A stretch of DNA of 64,000 bases from Labilibaculum manganireducens (GCF_002843385.1 NZ_MVDE01000011.1:1-64000), one strand, 5' to 3'. Shown: positions 36,751 to 45,280, numbered from the stretch's first letter. Notes: generated from the sequence alone by a model not told the origin. A program made the numbers and translations.

Positions 36751-36886
36751 TATTATTGTGTTTAATAGTAGTTGAATATGGCTGTTTATTGAATTTCAAT
36801 TTAGCCATCTTTCCCAATTGCACCAAAAAATTTCAGGAAAGATATTGCAACGATTCCAGATGTTGGTGAGGTGGGAGGGAACAGAC

Positions 36887-36997
36887 ACCTCAACCCCGGC
36901 CCTTCTCCTCGAGGAGAAGGGAGCCTTCTTTCAAAAAAAATGTTTTGATACAGGAGCTGTATTCTCCTCTCCTTAAAGGAGAGGGATAGGGTGAGGT
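36887..36997. repeat. structured intergenic repeat, copy 2
   Basis: Core identical to copy 1 by eye, with the same 22-nt palindrome (36900-36921) and the right hairpin. The left flank (from about 36830, TTTCAGGAAAGATATTGCA) also resembles the left flank of copy 3, so the unit may reach some 60 bases further left. Confidence 0.92.
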
Positions 36998-37176
36998 TTT
37001 TGAAAAGTTGCGGATTTCTTATGGTGGTTTGTTTTGGAACTTGTTTGTTTTTGTTGGTGTTCGGAAGCGCTGATGGGAAAGATATACCGCTCGAAAGTTT
37101 TTGAAAGAGTTGCTGGATTATTTGCTTGTTGAGATTGAGTAATTTTTGAAATAGTACAACTTGATAAAGTAAAAAG

Positions 37177-37204
37177 AAAAGGCATCTCTATGGAGCTGCC
37201 TTTT
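37177..37204 (-). terminator. peroxiredoxin terminator
   Basis: AAAAGGCAGCTC and GAGATGCCTTTT (one mismatch, 4-nt loop) on the minus strand, 17 bases after the stop. Confidence 0.85.
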
Positions 37205-37221
37205 TCGGTATTGATTAAGAA

Positions 37222-37926
37222 TTAATCGAGAATTTCTTCAATTGTAATGTAATCACCAACACGTCCAGTCATTTTTTCTGCATCAGTATTAACAGGAAGC
37301 GTTTTTTTTCCTGGTCTCCATCCTGCAGGACAAACTTCTCCTGTTTTAGTTGCATGTTGCCATGCCTGCACTTGACGTAGAAATTCATTAACATTTCTAC
37401 CTACAGAATCAGCTTGCACTTCCTGTGCTACACAAATTCCATCAGGGTTAAATAAGAATCTACCACGCAGTGCTACACCTTCTTCTTCGATAAGTACACC
37501 AAATGCACGGCTTACTTCCTGATTTCCATCAGCACCTATGGTTAGTCTTAAACCTTTAAGGATTGGTTCAGTTTCAACAAATCTTTTGTGCGAAAATTTA
37601 GAATCAACTGATACAGCAAGGATTTCAGTATTTAATTTCTGAAATTCATCATATTTAGCATTCATTGCCGCAATTTCAGTTGGGCAAACAAAGGTAAAGT
37701 CAGCAGGATAGAAGCATATTACAGCCCATTTTCCTTTGTAATTATCACTCGATACTGTTGTGAAATGACCTGTGGCAGCATCATAAGCATCCATTGTGAA
37801 ATTTGGCATTTCTTGTCTTACCATTGTTGAACTCATCGTTTTTTCCTCCTTTACTAATTGATTACTATTTTTTGCATTTTCTACTTGAACTTTTTTTCTG
37901 GGTTTTAAACCTGTGTCGCATCCCAT
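37222..37926 (-). CDS. 2-Cys peroxiredoxin (AhpC type) with alternative start
   Basis: 234 residues from the ATG at 37926, or 204 from an internal ATG at 37836. Both starts have a strong Shine-Dalgarno sequence (CAGGAGG and AAAGGAGG). The conserved protein begins with the shorter form (VRQEMPNFTMDAYD). The peroxidatic Cys lies in PADFTFVCPTEI and the resolving Cys in GEVCPAGWRPG; the enzyme reduces peroxides using thioredoxin or AhpF-like donors. The 30-residue extension (MGCDTGLKPRKKVQVEN...) is basic and carries one Cys. An operator-like set of inverted half-sites lies upstream (37986-38011). Confidence 0.9.
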   Translation of the reverse strand: MGCDTGLKPRKKVQVENAKNSNQLVKEEKTMSSTMVRQEMPNFTMDAYDAATGHFTTVSSDNYKGKWAVICFYPADFTFVCPTEIAAMNAKYDEFQKLNTEILAVSVDSKFSHKRFVETEPILKGLRLTIGADGNQEVSRAFGVLIEEEGVALRGRFLFNPDGICVAQEVQADSVGRNVNEFLRQVQAWQHATKTGEVCPAGWRPGKKTLPVNTDAEKMTGRVGDYITIEEILD

Positions 37927-37985
37927 AATTTAGCCTCCTGTTTTAAATTTTATTTATCCATTTCTTATTTGATAAAGTTATTTAT

Positions 37986-38011
37986 TATTCTCCTAAAAAG
38001 AGAATATTCTC
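37986..38011 (-). promoter_or_regulatory. candidate operator upstream of the peroxiredoxin gene
   Basis: The 12-nt palindrome GAGAATATTCTC (38000-38011) overlaps a second inverted repeat, TATTCTC-7 nt-GAGAATA (37986-38006), giving three half-sites about 60-85 bases upstream of the first start codon. A redox-responsive regulator site is inference. Confidence 0.5.
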
Positions 38012-38210
38012 AATTGAAAATGTATATTTCATGATAGGGAAAATTTATAAGAATGATTTTAATTAGAAAAATGCTTCTAAATTTGTATGGTCATTTTGTT
38101 TGTTATCAGGTGGTTGTGTTTTGATAATCATCTTTCCCATTTGCAGTAAAAAATCATAAGAAAGATATAGGCAGCTATTTTAGGCATTGGTGAAGTGGGA
38201 GAGAACAGAC

Positions 38211-38323
38211 ACCTCAACCCCGGCTCTTCTCCTCGAGGAGAAGAGAGCCTTCTTTCAAAAAAAATGTGCAGATATCAGGAGCTGTATTCTCCTCACCAAA
38301 TTAGAAAAGGGATAGGTTGAGGT
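38211..38323. repeat. structured intergenic repeat, copy 3 (right hairpin decayed)
   Basis: The left 22-nt palindrome (38224-38245) is perfect but carries a T-A pair where copies 1 and 2 have C-G. The right hairpin is lost (CCTCACCAAATTAGAAAAGG). Similarity extends left through GATATAGGCAGCTATTTTAGG as in copy 1. Confidence 0.88.
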
Positions 38324-38389
38324 TTTTGAAAAGTCGCAGATTCCTTAAGGTGAATAGAATTGGCAACTGGTGAGCGGGAGAGAACAGAC

Positions 38390-38500
38390 ACCTCAACCCC
38401 GGCTCTTCTCCTCGAGGAGAAGGGAGCCTTCTTTTAAAAAAAATGTTTTGATACAGGAGCTGTATTCTCCTCTCCTTTAAGGAGAGGGATAGGGTGAGGT
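38390..38500. repeat. structured intergenic repeat, copy 4
   Basis: Full core with both hairpins. The left palindrome (38403-38424) carries a T-G wobble at the pair that is C-G in copies 1 and 2 and T-A in copy 3. Only about 65 bp separate it from copy 3, in the same orientation. Confidence 0.9.
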
Positions 38501-38543
38501 TTTAAAGATCAGAACAAAAAAATAAGGGGCTTGGAGCCATAAA

Positions 38544-38567
38544 AAAAAGCCACTGACGTGGCTTTTT
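38544..38567 (-). terminator. terminator of the pectin locus
   Basis: AAAAAGCCAC and its perfect complement, loop of 4, flanked by A and T runs. About 90 bases past the last gene of the minus-strand pectin cluster. Confidence 0.82.
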
Positions 38568-38657
38568 AATTCTTAAACGGTTGGTATTGATTACATCTCA
38601 AAAATCATTTTTTTCAACTTTGATTGAGAAAACAAATCATAAACATATAAAATGGTT

Positions 38658-39464
38658 TCATTTCTTTACAGTTTTCATTGCATCAAAAACCAATTTAGCA
38701 ACAACTTTTGCTCCTTTAGGTTGAAAATGCGTATTGTCTGATTGTCCTTCCGGGTAGGCTTCATATACGCCGGCGGGTAAATTCATAAAATAATTATTAG
38801 TTACATATTCCTGACCTTTCCTGCTAAAAGTATCCATAGATAATTGATTTAAATCAATAAAACAGACCTGCATTTCGACAGCAACATCCATGGCTGCTTT
38901 TGGGTATTCACCATGAACATTTTCTAAATGACTGTCTTTCCATGGGTAATTTCTGCATACAGGAGTAAGAATAATTGGAACTGCGTTCTTTTCTCTTGTT
39001 TGAGATACAAATAATCTTAGGAACTCCTTGTAGCTTTCAATATCGGTATAACGTTCCGGTTTGTTCTGTGCTGCATCATTATGACCAAACTGCATGATTA
39101 CAACATCGCCTTTTTTCAGGTTTTTACATACTGATCTCCATCTTCCTTCCTGAAAAAAGGTTCTTGTACTTCTACCTCCCCGTGCACGATCATCAATAAC
39201 AACACTGTCTGTATCGAAAATATTTTTGAAATCAGTTAAATCAGTTCCTGTAAATTGTTCCTGAAATACCTGCCCCCAGCCTGTTACCGGATATCTGGTT
39301 TTGTAATAATCTTTACCTTCTTCGTAATTATCAGCATAATCAGCTACGGTAGAATCCCCGATTAGATATATAGTCACTGGTTTCTCTTGCAAGGAAGAGC
39401 AACCGAACACAAACAAAATCAATAATAAAAGATTTCGTTGATGAAAAATTAAATTCTTTTTCAT
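38658..39464 (-). CDS. rhamnogalacturonan acetylesterase-like SGNH hydrolase (lipoprotein)
   Basis: 268 residues with lipobox FGCSS (Cys22). SGNH blocks: GDSTVADY (block I Ser), ARGGRSTRTF (block II Gly), QFGHNDAAQNK (block III Asn) and DNTHFQPKGA (block V Asp-x-x-His). This is the CE12/rhamnogalacturonan acetylesterase layout. It removes acetyl groups from pectin backbones so that lyases and hydrolases can act. Last gene of the minus-strand pectin cluster; a second, shorter homologue lies two genes upstream. Confidence 0.85.
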   Translation of the reverse strand: MKKNLIFHQRNLLLLILFVFGCSSLQEKPVTIYLIGDSTVADYADNYEEGKDYYKTRYPVTGWGQVFQEQFTGTDLTDFKNIFDTDSVVIDDRARGGRSTRTFFQEGRWRSVCKNLKKGDVVIMQFGHNDAAQNKPERYTDIESYKEFLRLFVSQTREKNAVPIILTPVCRNYPWKDSHLENVHGEYPKAAMDVAVEMQVCFIDLNQLSMDTFSRKGQEYVTNNYFMNLPAGVYEAYPEGQSDNTHFQPKGAKVVAKLVFDAMKTVKK

Positions 39465-39523
39465 TTTTATTAAGTTTTAATTGTTAATTATTTACCCTGT
39501 TTCAGGAAACAAATCAATTCTGA

Positions 39524-40912
39524 TCAATCTTTTTCCAATACCAGTACCCAATCATTTCCATTTGATTTATCTCCCGGAGGATCAAAGGATTTTATGCCTT
39601 TGGCTTCGAATGTACCTATTTCAATATAGGATCCGTTTCGGGGATTGTACCATGATGCTTTCACTTCGCTTACATCCATTTTTTCCAGATTGATATTCAT
39701 TATCCGACCAGTATAGGTGTAAATAAATGCATAATCGCGGCCTTTTGCGGCGGATAGATAATCGTATTTTTCGCCTTGCTCATCTGCAATAAGATCTTGT
39801 GCAGGAATTCGGTCGAAATAAGATTTTGATAAAATCAATTGCTTCAGGTATTTCATCTGGATGGCTCCCGGAGCATTTAGCGCCGGTTCCCAGTACTCTT
39901 TCGAACCATAAGCCGGATTCTCATCTCCTTCCTTGTGAAATTGCATAATGGCATTATTGCCGTAGGTAAAACCGCAGCCACCTGTAAAAACCGACCAGTA
40001 AGCATATCTTCTGCAATCAGAGTCGGTCCATAAGGGTTGAGTGGTATCGTGAAGTCCCTGAGGAATACCTTCGTAAGAAGGTTCTCCATCAAGAGTTGGT
40101 TTTACCGGAATTTTCGCATAATCAGCAGCAGCATATTTCCAGTTGTCTTCTCCATGATAGGGAAGGTCCGTGTCCTGATCGTATCTTCGGTGTCCCGATT
40201 GAAACATATTAAAATCAAGCCAGTTTTCGTTATGAAACCATTCTGATGATTGCATTCTGCCAAAAGGGTGGAAGGTAATCAGCTGTTTCGGACTGTTTTG
40301 CCGAATGGCTGATCCAATAGCCTGCCAGGTTGAAGTGGAGTCACAGCCCTTTGTATCGCCGCCATTCATCCAAATTACATTTGAACAGTTTTTATACCTT
40401 AGGGCTAACCATGCCGCGTATTTTTGCGCCTCTTGCTCAGACACGATACCGCTTTTTACATTCGATCCCCAAACCGGTACCAGCGCCATGTATAATCCTT
40501 TTTGATTCGCTAGATTTATTAGGTAATCGATGTGATCCCAATAGTCGTACTGCTCAGAATTTTCGGCTGAATTTCCCAACGTGGTATCCGGTTGATCAAC
40601 ATGACAGTCTATGAGGGCAGAATCTCCGTAAACATTCACTGCTTTTGTAACATCATGCAAAACCATTGCCTGTATTACATTAAATCCTTTTTGATGTCTG
40701 TCTTCAAAATATCTTTCTGCTTCTTCGCGCGTAAGTTTTGTGAAAAGCAACCATCCGGTATCACCCAACCAAAAAAATAGTTCTCCATTTTCAGTAGTCA
40801 GAAATCTTTTGTTTTCAGAAATCTTAAGATTGGAAAGTGAGTCTGATTTTGAATTACAGGACAAACACAATAGTAAAAATGAGAATAAAGTGAACAGCGT
40901 GGTTTTTTGCAT
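39524..40912 (-). CDS. GH140-like (DUF4038) glycoside hydrolase lipoprotein
   Basis: 462 residues, lipobox LCLSC (Cys19). The N-terminal segment NKRFLTTENGELFFWLGDTGWLLFTKLTREEAERYFEDR, then NVIQAMVLHD, VWGSNVKSG, NVIWMNGGDTKG and LDGEPSYEGIP, is the TIM-barrel of the DUF4038 family, with likely acid residues in 'GGD' and 'DGEPSYE'. A C-terminal beta domain (about 375-460) follows. GH140 enzymes are apiosidases acting on rhamnogalacturonan II side chains; activity here is inferred from family and context. Confidence 0.82.
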   Translation of the reverse strand: MQKTTLFTLFSFLLLCLSCNSKSDSLSNLKISENKRFLTTENGELFFWLGDTGWLLFTKLTREEAERYFEDRHQKGFNVIQAMVLHDVTKAVNVYGDSALIDCHVDQPDTTLGNSAENSEQYDYWDHIDYLINLANQKGLYMALVPVWGSNVKSGIVSEQEAQKYAAWLALRYKNCSNVIWMNGGDTKGCDSTSTWQAIGSAIRQNSPKQLITFHPFGRMQSSEWFHNENWLDFNMFQSGHRRYDQDTDLPYHGEDNWKYAAADYAKIPVKPTLDGEPSYEGIPQGLHDTTQPLWTDSDCRRYAYWSVFTGGCGFTYGNNAIMQFHKEGDENPAYGSKEYWEPALNAPGAIQMKYLKQLILSKSYFDRIPAQDLIADEQGEKYDYLSAAKGRDYAFIYTYTGRIMNINLEKMDVSEVKASWYNPRNGSYIEIGTFEAKGIKSFDPPGDKSNGNDWVLVLEKD

Positions 40913-40983
40913 ATTTTGAGTGTTTACAATCTGGATGTGAAAAAATGCTTTGTGAACAATTTAGAAAGATACATTCCTGTTAT

Positions 40984-41733
40984 TTATTTTTTAAAATACA
41001 CGCTAAGTTCAGGCACTTTTTGTGTGATTTCACTTTTGGCAAGATCACAAATCCGAAAAGCTCCGCTTGCCGATAGATGTGTGTCGTCATTTCTGCCATC
41101 AGGCAAAGACTCATATTCTCCGGCATTGATGTGTAAGTATAATTTTTTTGAAGCATCTTCTCCATAATTGATAAGAAGTTCTTTGGTTAATTTTTGTAAA
41201 TCAAGCAACGGAACCTGTTCTGATTCTGCAACTTCCCTAACTACCTGTGGATACATGCCATGGCTCTCTTGAAATACACCATTCTCATCAAATTTTCGAC
41301 GTACTATAGAGGTGGCTAAAACAGGAATACCGCCTTTTTGCCGTGCTTCGCTTACAAAGCGAATCAAATTTTGTCTGTAATCGGTATCTGGATTGGTATA
41401 TCTGGTGCTGTCCTTTATTTTTTCATCGTTATGTCCAAACTGAATAATCACATAATCTCCGGTTTGCATATTTTCCAAAACTTTGGCCCATCTTCCTTCA
41501 TCCCGAAAGCTTTTTGAACTGCGTCCGTTTACAGCATGATTTTCCACATGTATGCCTTCATTTAAATACAGAGGAAAGATTTGACCCCAGCCTCTTTCCG
41601 GATTTCCATTCGCGAATGGTTTATTGGCCATTGTAGAATCACCAACAAGAAAAATGTTAGTCTCTTTTTTTTGTGTACAAGAAAATGCAAACAAAATCAG
41701 TAATAAAATGATTGTTTTGGATAGGTACTTCAT
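40984..41733 (-). CDS. rhamnogalacturonan acetylesterase-like SGNH hydrolase
   Basis: 249 residues, lipoprotein signal with AFSC (Cys19). SGNH blocks: GDSTMANK, VNGRSSKSF, QFGHNDEKIKD and DDTHLSASGA. Paralogue of the downstream acetylesterase but about 20 residues shorter and diverged, so the two may prefer different acetyl positions. Part of the pectin cluster. Confidence 0.85.
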   Translation of the reverse strand: MKYLSKTIILLLILFAFSCTQKKETNIFLVGDSTMANKPFANGNPERGWGQIFPLYLNEGIHVENHAVNGRSSKSFRDEGRWAKVLENMQTGDYVIIQFGHNDEKIKDSTRYTNPDTDYRQNLIRFVSEARQKGGIPVLATSIVRRKFDENGVFQESHGMYPQVVREVAESEQVPLLDLQKLTKELLINYGEDASKKLYLHINAGEYESLPDGRNDDTHLSASGAFRICDLAKSEITQKVPELSVYFKK

Positions 41734-41805
41734 TTTGAATGTTTTTAATTTTTATATGATGTTTGAAAATAATTTATCTCCTTGTCAATTGTATTTGGTT
41801 CATTC

Positions 41806-41850
41806 TTCGTTCGCTAACGCTTGCCTGGCTCGCCAGCAGTTCGCCGCTTA
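41806..41850. repeat. short GC-rich palindromic island
   Basis: In a gap of AT-rich DNA lies a GC-rich stretch with CTGGC-TC-GCCAG (41825-41836) flanked by TTCGCTAACGCTTGC and AGTTCGCCGC. It looks like a dispersed palindromic (REP-like) element, but only one copy is in the window. Confidence 0.4.
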
Positions 41851-41888
41851 TAATAAAAAGAATAAAAGCTCTTTGCATTGTTGTATTG

Positions 41889-42854
41889 CTAGTCGGCCCG
41901 ATTTTCCCCAACACCAGCATCTGTTCTTTTTACTTCCTGAATGGTTCCGTCTTCGTTAAAATAAAGGTATTCAGCACAACATTGACGCTGTGTTTTATCG
42001 CAGGTTGATTTTGTTTTAAGCCAGCGGTGGTAGAATAAAATCCATTGTCCTTTAAATTCAACAATTGAATGGTGATTATTACTTTCCCCTTCCTGCTGCA
42101 TAATAACGCCCTGGTATTTCCATGGGCCGATAGGAGATTTGGACATGTAATAGGTAAGGATTCTGTTATTTTCAGGCATGGTATAATAGTAATTTCCATT
42201 TCTTTTAAATACCCACGGGCCTTCTCTTTTTGGATTGTATCCGCCCATATCCATTTTAATCAGATCACCTTTAACGCTAAGCATATCGTCAGCCATTTCT
42301 GCAACAAAATAGTCGCCTCCACCATTAAAATAGACGTAGGCTTTGTCATCATCATCAACAAAAAGACAAGGATCGTTGGCGTAAGGTTTTTTCCATAAAG
42401 GGGCTCTAATTGCATCAACAAAAGGGCCTGTTGGAGAATCACTTACTGCAATCCCTAATCCCATCCATTTTGTGCTGTTTTTAGAATTTACACGATCTTT
42501 AAAACCGGTGCCGGCAGGGAAACAGAAATAATATTTACCATTTTTATAGGCACAATCGGGAGCCCAGGCGAAATTATCTGCCCACGAAAGATCATCAACC
42601 GATAAGCAGGCGCCATGATCGGTCCAATTCACCAAATCGGAGGAGGAGAACACGTGCCAGTCTTTCATGAAAAAATCAGGCTGACATTCTTCATCATGGG
42701 AAGTATAAAGGTACATTTTCCCATCTTTCCATACATGGCCTGAAGGATCTGCAGTTTTGATACTGCTGCCAAAATTAAGTGGGTTTTGAGCAAAGGATAT
42801 TGATGTATTTACCAGCAAAAATATCAATGCTATTTGTATTGCAAACTGTTTCAT
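41889..42854 (-). CDS. GH43-family glycoside hydrolase
   Basis: 321 residues, signal peptide ending SFAQ. Five-bladed propeller signatures: TADPSGHVWKDGKMYLYTSHDE (catalytic base Asp), AWAPDCAYKNGKYYFCFPAG, ANDPCLFVDDDDKAYVYFNGG (pKa-modulating Asp), KREGPWVFKRNGNYYYTMPE (acid Glu in 'REGPW') and NHHSIVEFKGQWILFYH. GH43 enzymes release arabinose, xylose or galactose from pectin side chains or xylan; which one cannot be read here. Secreted, in the pectin cluster. Confidence 0.9.
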   Translation of the reverse strand: MKQFAIQIALIFLLVNTSISFAQNPLNFGSSIKTADPSGHVWKDGKMYLYTSHDEECQPDFFMKDWHVFSSSDLVNWTDHGACLSVDDLSWADNFAWAPDCAYKNGKYYFCFPAGTGFKDRVNSKNSTKWMGLGIAVSDSPTGPFVDAIRAPLWKKPYANDPCLFVDDDDKAYVYFNGGGDYFVAEMADDMLSVKGDLIKMDMGGYNPKREGPWVFKRNGNYYYTMPENNRILTYYMSKSPIGPWKYQGVIMQQEGESNNHHSIVEFKGQWILFYHRWLKTKSTCDKTQRQCCAEYLYFNEDGTIQEVKRTDAGVGENRAD

Positions 42855-42932
42855 CCTATTCTTGTTTTATATAGTAATGGTTGGTATTATTTTTTAATGC
42901 GTTTTTTCATTGAAAAAGTGTCCGGCATGTAG

Positions 42933-44129
42933 CTATTCATTAAGCAGCTGATCCTGTTGCCAGAGCAAACTGTCAATCGGAATTCTGGTTAACTCTGCAT
43001 CTTCTTTATTGGTAGCATAGGATACGTATAGGTAATCACCCCAGATCACACTTTTGGGATAACTGTATCCAATTCGCTTGTATTTTCCCTTACATCTCAT
43101 GGGCTGAAGATCTTCGTTACCGCTGCGCAGTAAGTAAGCATGATCAAATGTAAAACCGTCTTTACTTAAAGTGATTGCAAGAGGAAATCGACTTTTGTTT
43201 CCCGAAGGATTATTAACCATAAAGGCTGTGCCGTTGGGTAAATTTCCTGCACTCTGCTTCGCTCTGGAATCTGGTGTGTCAACAATTACAGGTGTAGTCC
43301 AGCTTAAACCATTGTCTTTGCTAATTGAAGCAAGTTTTTTAAAACTATTGTCTTGATCCCGGAAAATCATGACAATGGTGCTGTCTTTTCTGTAAAACCA
43401 ACTGGGTTCAATTTCCCGGCTTATATTTTTATTGTTTGCAGGCATGTTAATCATTTTTCCGGATGTCCAACCCGATACACCAAGCGGATCATCAGTATAA
43501 AATGGTGTAACTATCAATCCGGGCTGCATATGAAAAGCGGTAATAAGTCTGCCGGTTTTTAATGCATGAACATCCTGTTCAATAATTCCTAAAACAGGTT
43601 GTCCATTACTATGTGTAAGAGGTTTTGGCGATTTCCAATGTGTCCCATCGGTAGATGTAATGTATTCGGTATAACCTTCTTTAGCTCCCCCGTTGTTATT
43701 GGGCCAATTACAAATATAAGCCACAAGGGTAGTTCCGTCACTCCACCATCCACCGCTTGTTTTTATTCCGTGCTTCCATTTTTTGGTTAATGCAGATGGT
43801 TTACTCCAGTCTTTTCCATTTTTACTTCTGCTGTAAAAAACCTGAGTATCTTCACCATCTTCATCAACCAATGAACTTTGCCATTGTGCATAAAGCATTC
43901 CTTTAAACGGAAACAGTACTACTCCGTGATTGTATTTATTATCGTTGCTTTGCGGTGCAAATATTGTGATTGTTTCAAGCCCCTTGGCGAAATGGAGTCC
44001 CAGAGTTTCGGGCTGATCAAACTTAAAGAGAGAATGTACCTTAAAAGGAACATCACATTCCTGAGCATGCAAGGACAGTACCAGAAAAAATTGAGGTAAA
44101 AGTTTAATGATATTTTTAAGTGAAATCAT
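42933..44129 (-). CDS. sialidase-superfamily (BNR/Asp-box propeller) secreted protein
   Basis: 398 residues from the ATG at 44129, which begins a clear signal peptide (MISLKNIIKLLPQFFLVLSLHAQ). The frame stays open further upstream into the pectate lyase gene, which is not credible. Asp-box motifs of the S-x-D/N-x-G-x-x-W type recur (SRSKNGKDW, STDGTHW, SKDNGLSW), giving a six-bladed propeller. True sialidases are out of place in a pectin locus, so a glycosidase or binding role on a pectin sugar is more likely. The exact activity is unknown. Confidence 0.75.
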   Translation of the reverse strand: MISLKNIIKLLPQFFLVLSLHAQECDVPFKVHSLFKFDQPETLGLHFAKGLETITIFAPQSNDNKYNHGVVLFPFKGMLYAQWQSSLVDEDGEDTQVFYSRSKNGKDWSKPSALTKKWKHGIKTSGGWWSDGTTLVAYICNWPNNNGGAKEGYTEYITSTDGTHWKSPKPLTHSNGQPVLGIIEQDVHALKTGRLITAFHMQPGLIVTPFYTDDPLGVSGWTSGKMINMPANNKNISREIEPSWFYRKDSTIVMIFRDQDNSFKKLASISKDNGLSWTTPVIVDTPDSRAKQSAGNLPNGTAFMVNNPSGNKSRFPLAITLSKDGFTFDHAYLLRSGNEDLQPMRCKGKYKRIGYSYPKSVIWGDYLYVSYATNKEDAELTRIPIDSLLWQQDQLLNE

Positions 44130-44179
44130 AATTCTCTGTAAAAAGTTATTATCTGCAGGATATGGTGCTGGTTTGGCAG

Positions 44180-45280
44180 TTATTTTGCATTTACTTTTTT
44201 TCTCCATTCAGGATATTTTATCAGAAGTTTTTCAGGAGTATTGGTATACCAGCCGTAACCATTTCGGCGTTCGTAACTAATCTCAGCCAGAGAGTTTCTT
44301 TTAATTCCGTCGCGGCTGCAGAAATAAGGCTTGCCTGTTTCTAAATCGTAAAAACGGGCCCATAATGGGGAAGCATTTTTATCTTTAACGATAATTCGAT
44401 TCTTCTTCCCGTTTTTATCTGTTTCCTGCGTTAATTTTACTCCTTCTATTTTGTTGGCCTCGAACCATTTTACAGCTCCATTAACAGCAGCAATAATTTC
44501 CTTGGAAGGCATATCTATCTTCATTAATAAAAGTGCTATATTGACCGATTCGCTACCACTAAACGATGCCAATTCGTATGCACGTGCATTAGCCGGAGCG
44601 AATGTTTTTTCATCGTGCTGAGCACACCATACTGTTGGTTGACCATTTACAACAATCTGGGTTTTAAGAATGCATTGAATCCCTTTGTCGAATGCTTTTT
44701 TGGCTTTGTCCTGTTGGTTTTTATTTATTTGTAAGGAAGAAAATTCTTTACTGTCGTCAAGTATTTGAAACAAAAATTTCATGGTATTTACCATTGCATC
44801 ATCATTATAGGTAATATGGTCTGCATAATCACCTTTGTAAGGATAAAACTGTGGCCATCCGCCATTTTCGTATTGCGAAATAAAAATATAGTTAAGTCCT
44901 TTTTCAAATGCCTGTTTGTATCGGTCATCACGAAAATGAGAGTATACTTTAGCCAGAAACCGCAGTTCTGATATCGTTGCACCGTTATCGAATGTGGCGC
45001 CAATTTCAGATTTATCCTGAATATAATGAGCTTTCTCTGATTCAGAAAATGCGTGATGATAAGGCTTGTTTTTTTCCCATCCTCCAATTTCTTTTTGACT
45101 AAGCAACACGTTTTCTGCCACCAATTTCGCATCCTCGGTTCCATACCATTCGGCAGGCATTTTGGTTGATACCTGTTTCCATTTCAGACTCAAATAATCC
45201 TGAGTTGTTTGCCTGTTTTTTGCTGAAACAGAAGTTATTGTCAGAACCATGATCATTGAGATCAAATAAATATTTTTCAT
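44180..45280 (-). CDS. pelA: pectate lyase, PL10 family
   Basis: 366 residues with a signal peptide (ends SVSA). PL10 hallmarks: WYGTEDAKLVAENVLLSQKEIGGWEKNKPY, DNGATISELRFLAKVY, QYENGGWPQFYP, HITYNDDAMVNTM (Asp ligands of the catalytic Ca), RAYELASFSGSES (with the catalytic Arg region) and the C-terminal RRNGYGWYTNTPEKLL. It cleaves polygalacturonate by beta-elimination. Central gene of the pectin locus. Confidence 0.93.
   Translation of the reverse strand: MKNIYLISMIMVLTITSVSAKNRQTTQDYLSLKWKQVSTKMPAEWYGTEDAKLVAENVLLSQKEIGGWEKNKPYHHAFSESEKAHYIQDKSEIGATFDNGATISELRFLAKVYSHFRDDRYKQAFEKGLNYIFISQYENGGWPQFYPYKGDYADHITYNDDAMVNTMKFLFQILDDSKEFSSLQINKNQQDKAKKAFDKGIQCILKTQIVVNGQPTVWCAQHDEKTFAPANARAYELASFSGSESVNIALLLMKIDMPSKEIIAAVNGAVKWFEANKIEGVKLTQETDKNGKKNRIIVKDKNASPLWARFYDLETGKPYFCSRDGIKRNSLAEISYERRNGYGWYTNTPEKLLIKYPEWRKKVNAK

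Larger units (their letters stand above)
36751..37221. other. intergenic stretch holding repeat copy 2
   Basis: About 470 bp between the peroxiredoxin and rsgA genes. It holds repeat copy 2 and the peroxiredoxin terminator. The short open frame on its minus strand overlaps the repeat and is not a credible gene. Confidence 0.6.
37927..38657. other. 731-bp intergenic stretch with repeats 3 and 4
   Basis: It holds, left to right, the peroxiredoxin promoter region with inverted half-sites, repeat copies 3 and 4, and the terminator of the pectin locus. No gene is seen. Confidence 0.7.

Noticed and set aside
36973-37185. 70-residue minus-strand open frame between the peroxiredoxin and rsgA genes
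   Set aside because: It runs through the peroxiredoxin terminator and the right end of repeat copy 2; the coding look comes from the repeat.
35477-38500. CRISPR array
   Set aside because: The repeats are about 110 bp, unevenly spaced by genes, and have no uniform spacers or cas genes nearby.
44130-44207. N-terminal extension of the Asp-box protein to 44207
   Set aside because: It would overlap the pectate lyase coding end and precede a clear signal peptide; the ATG at 44129 is better.
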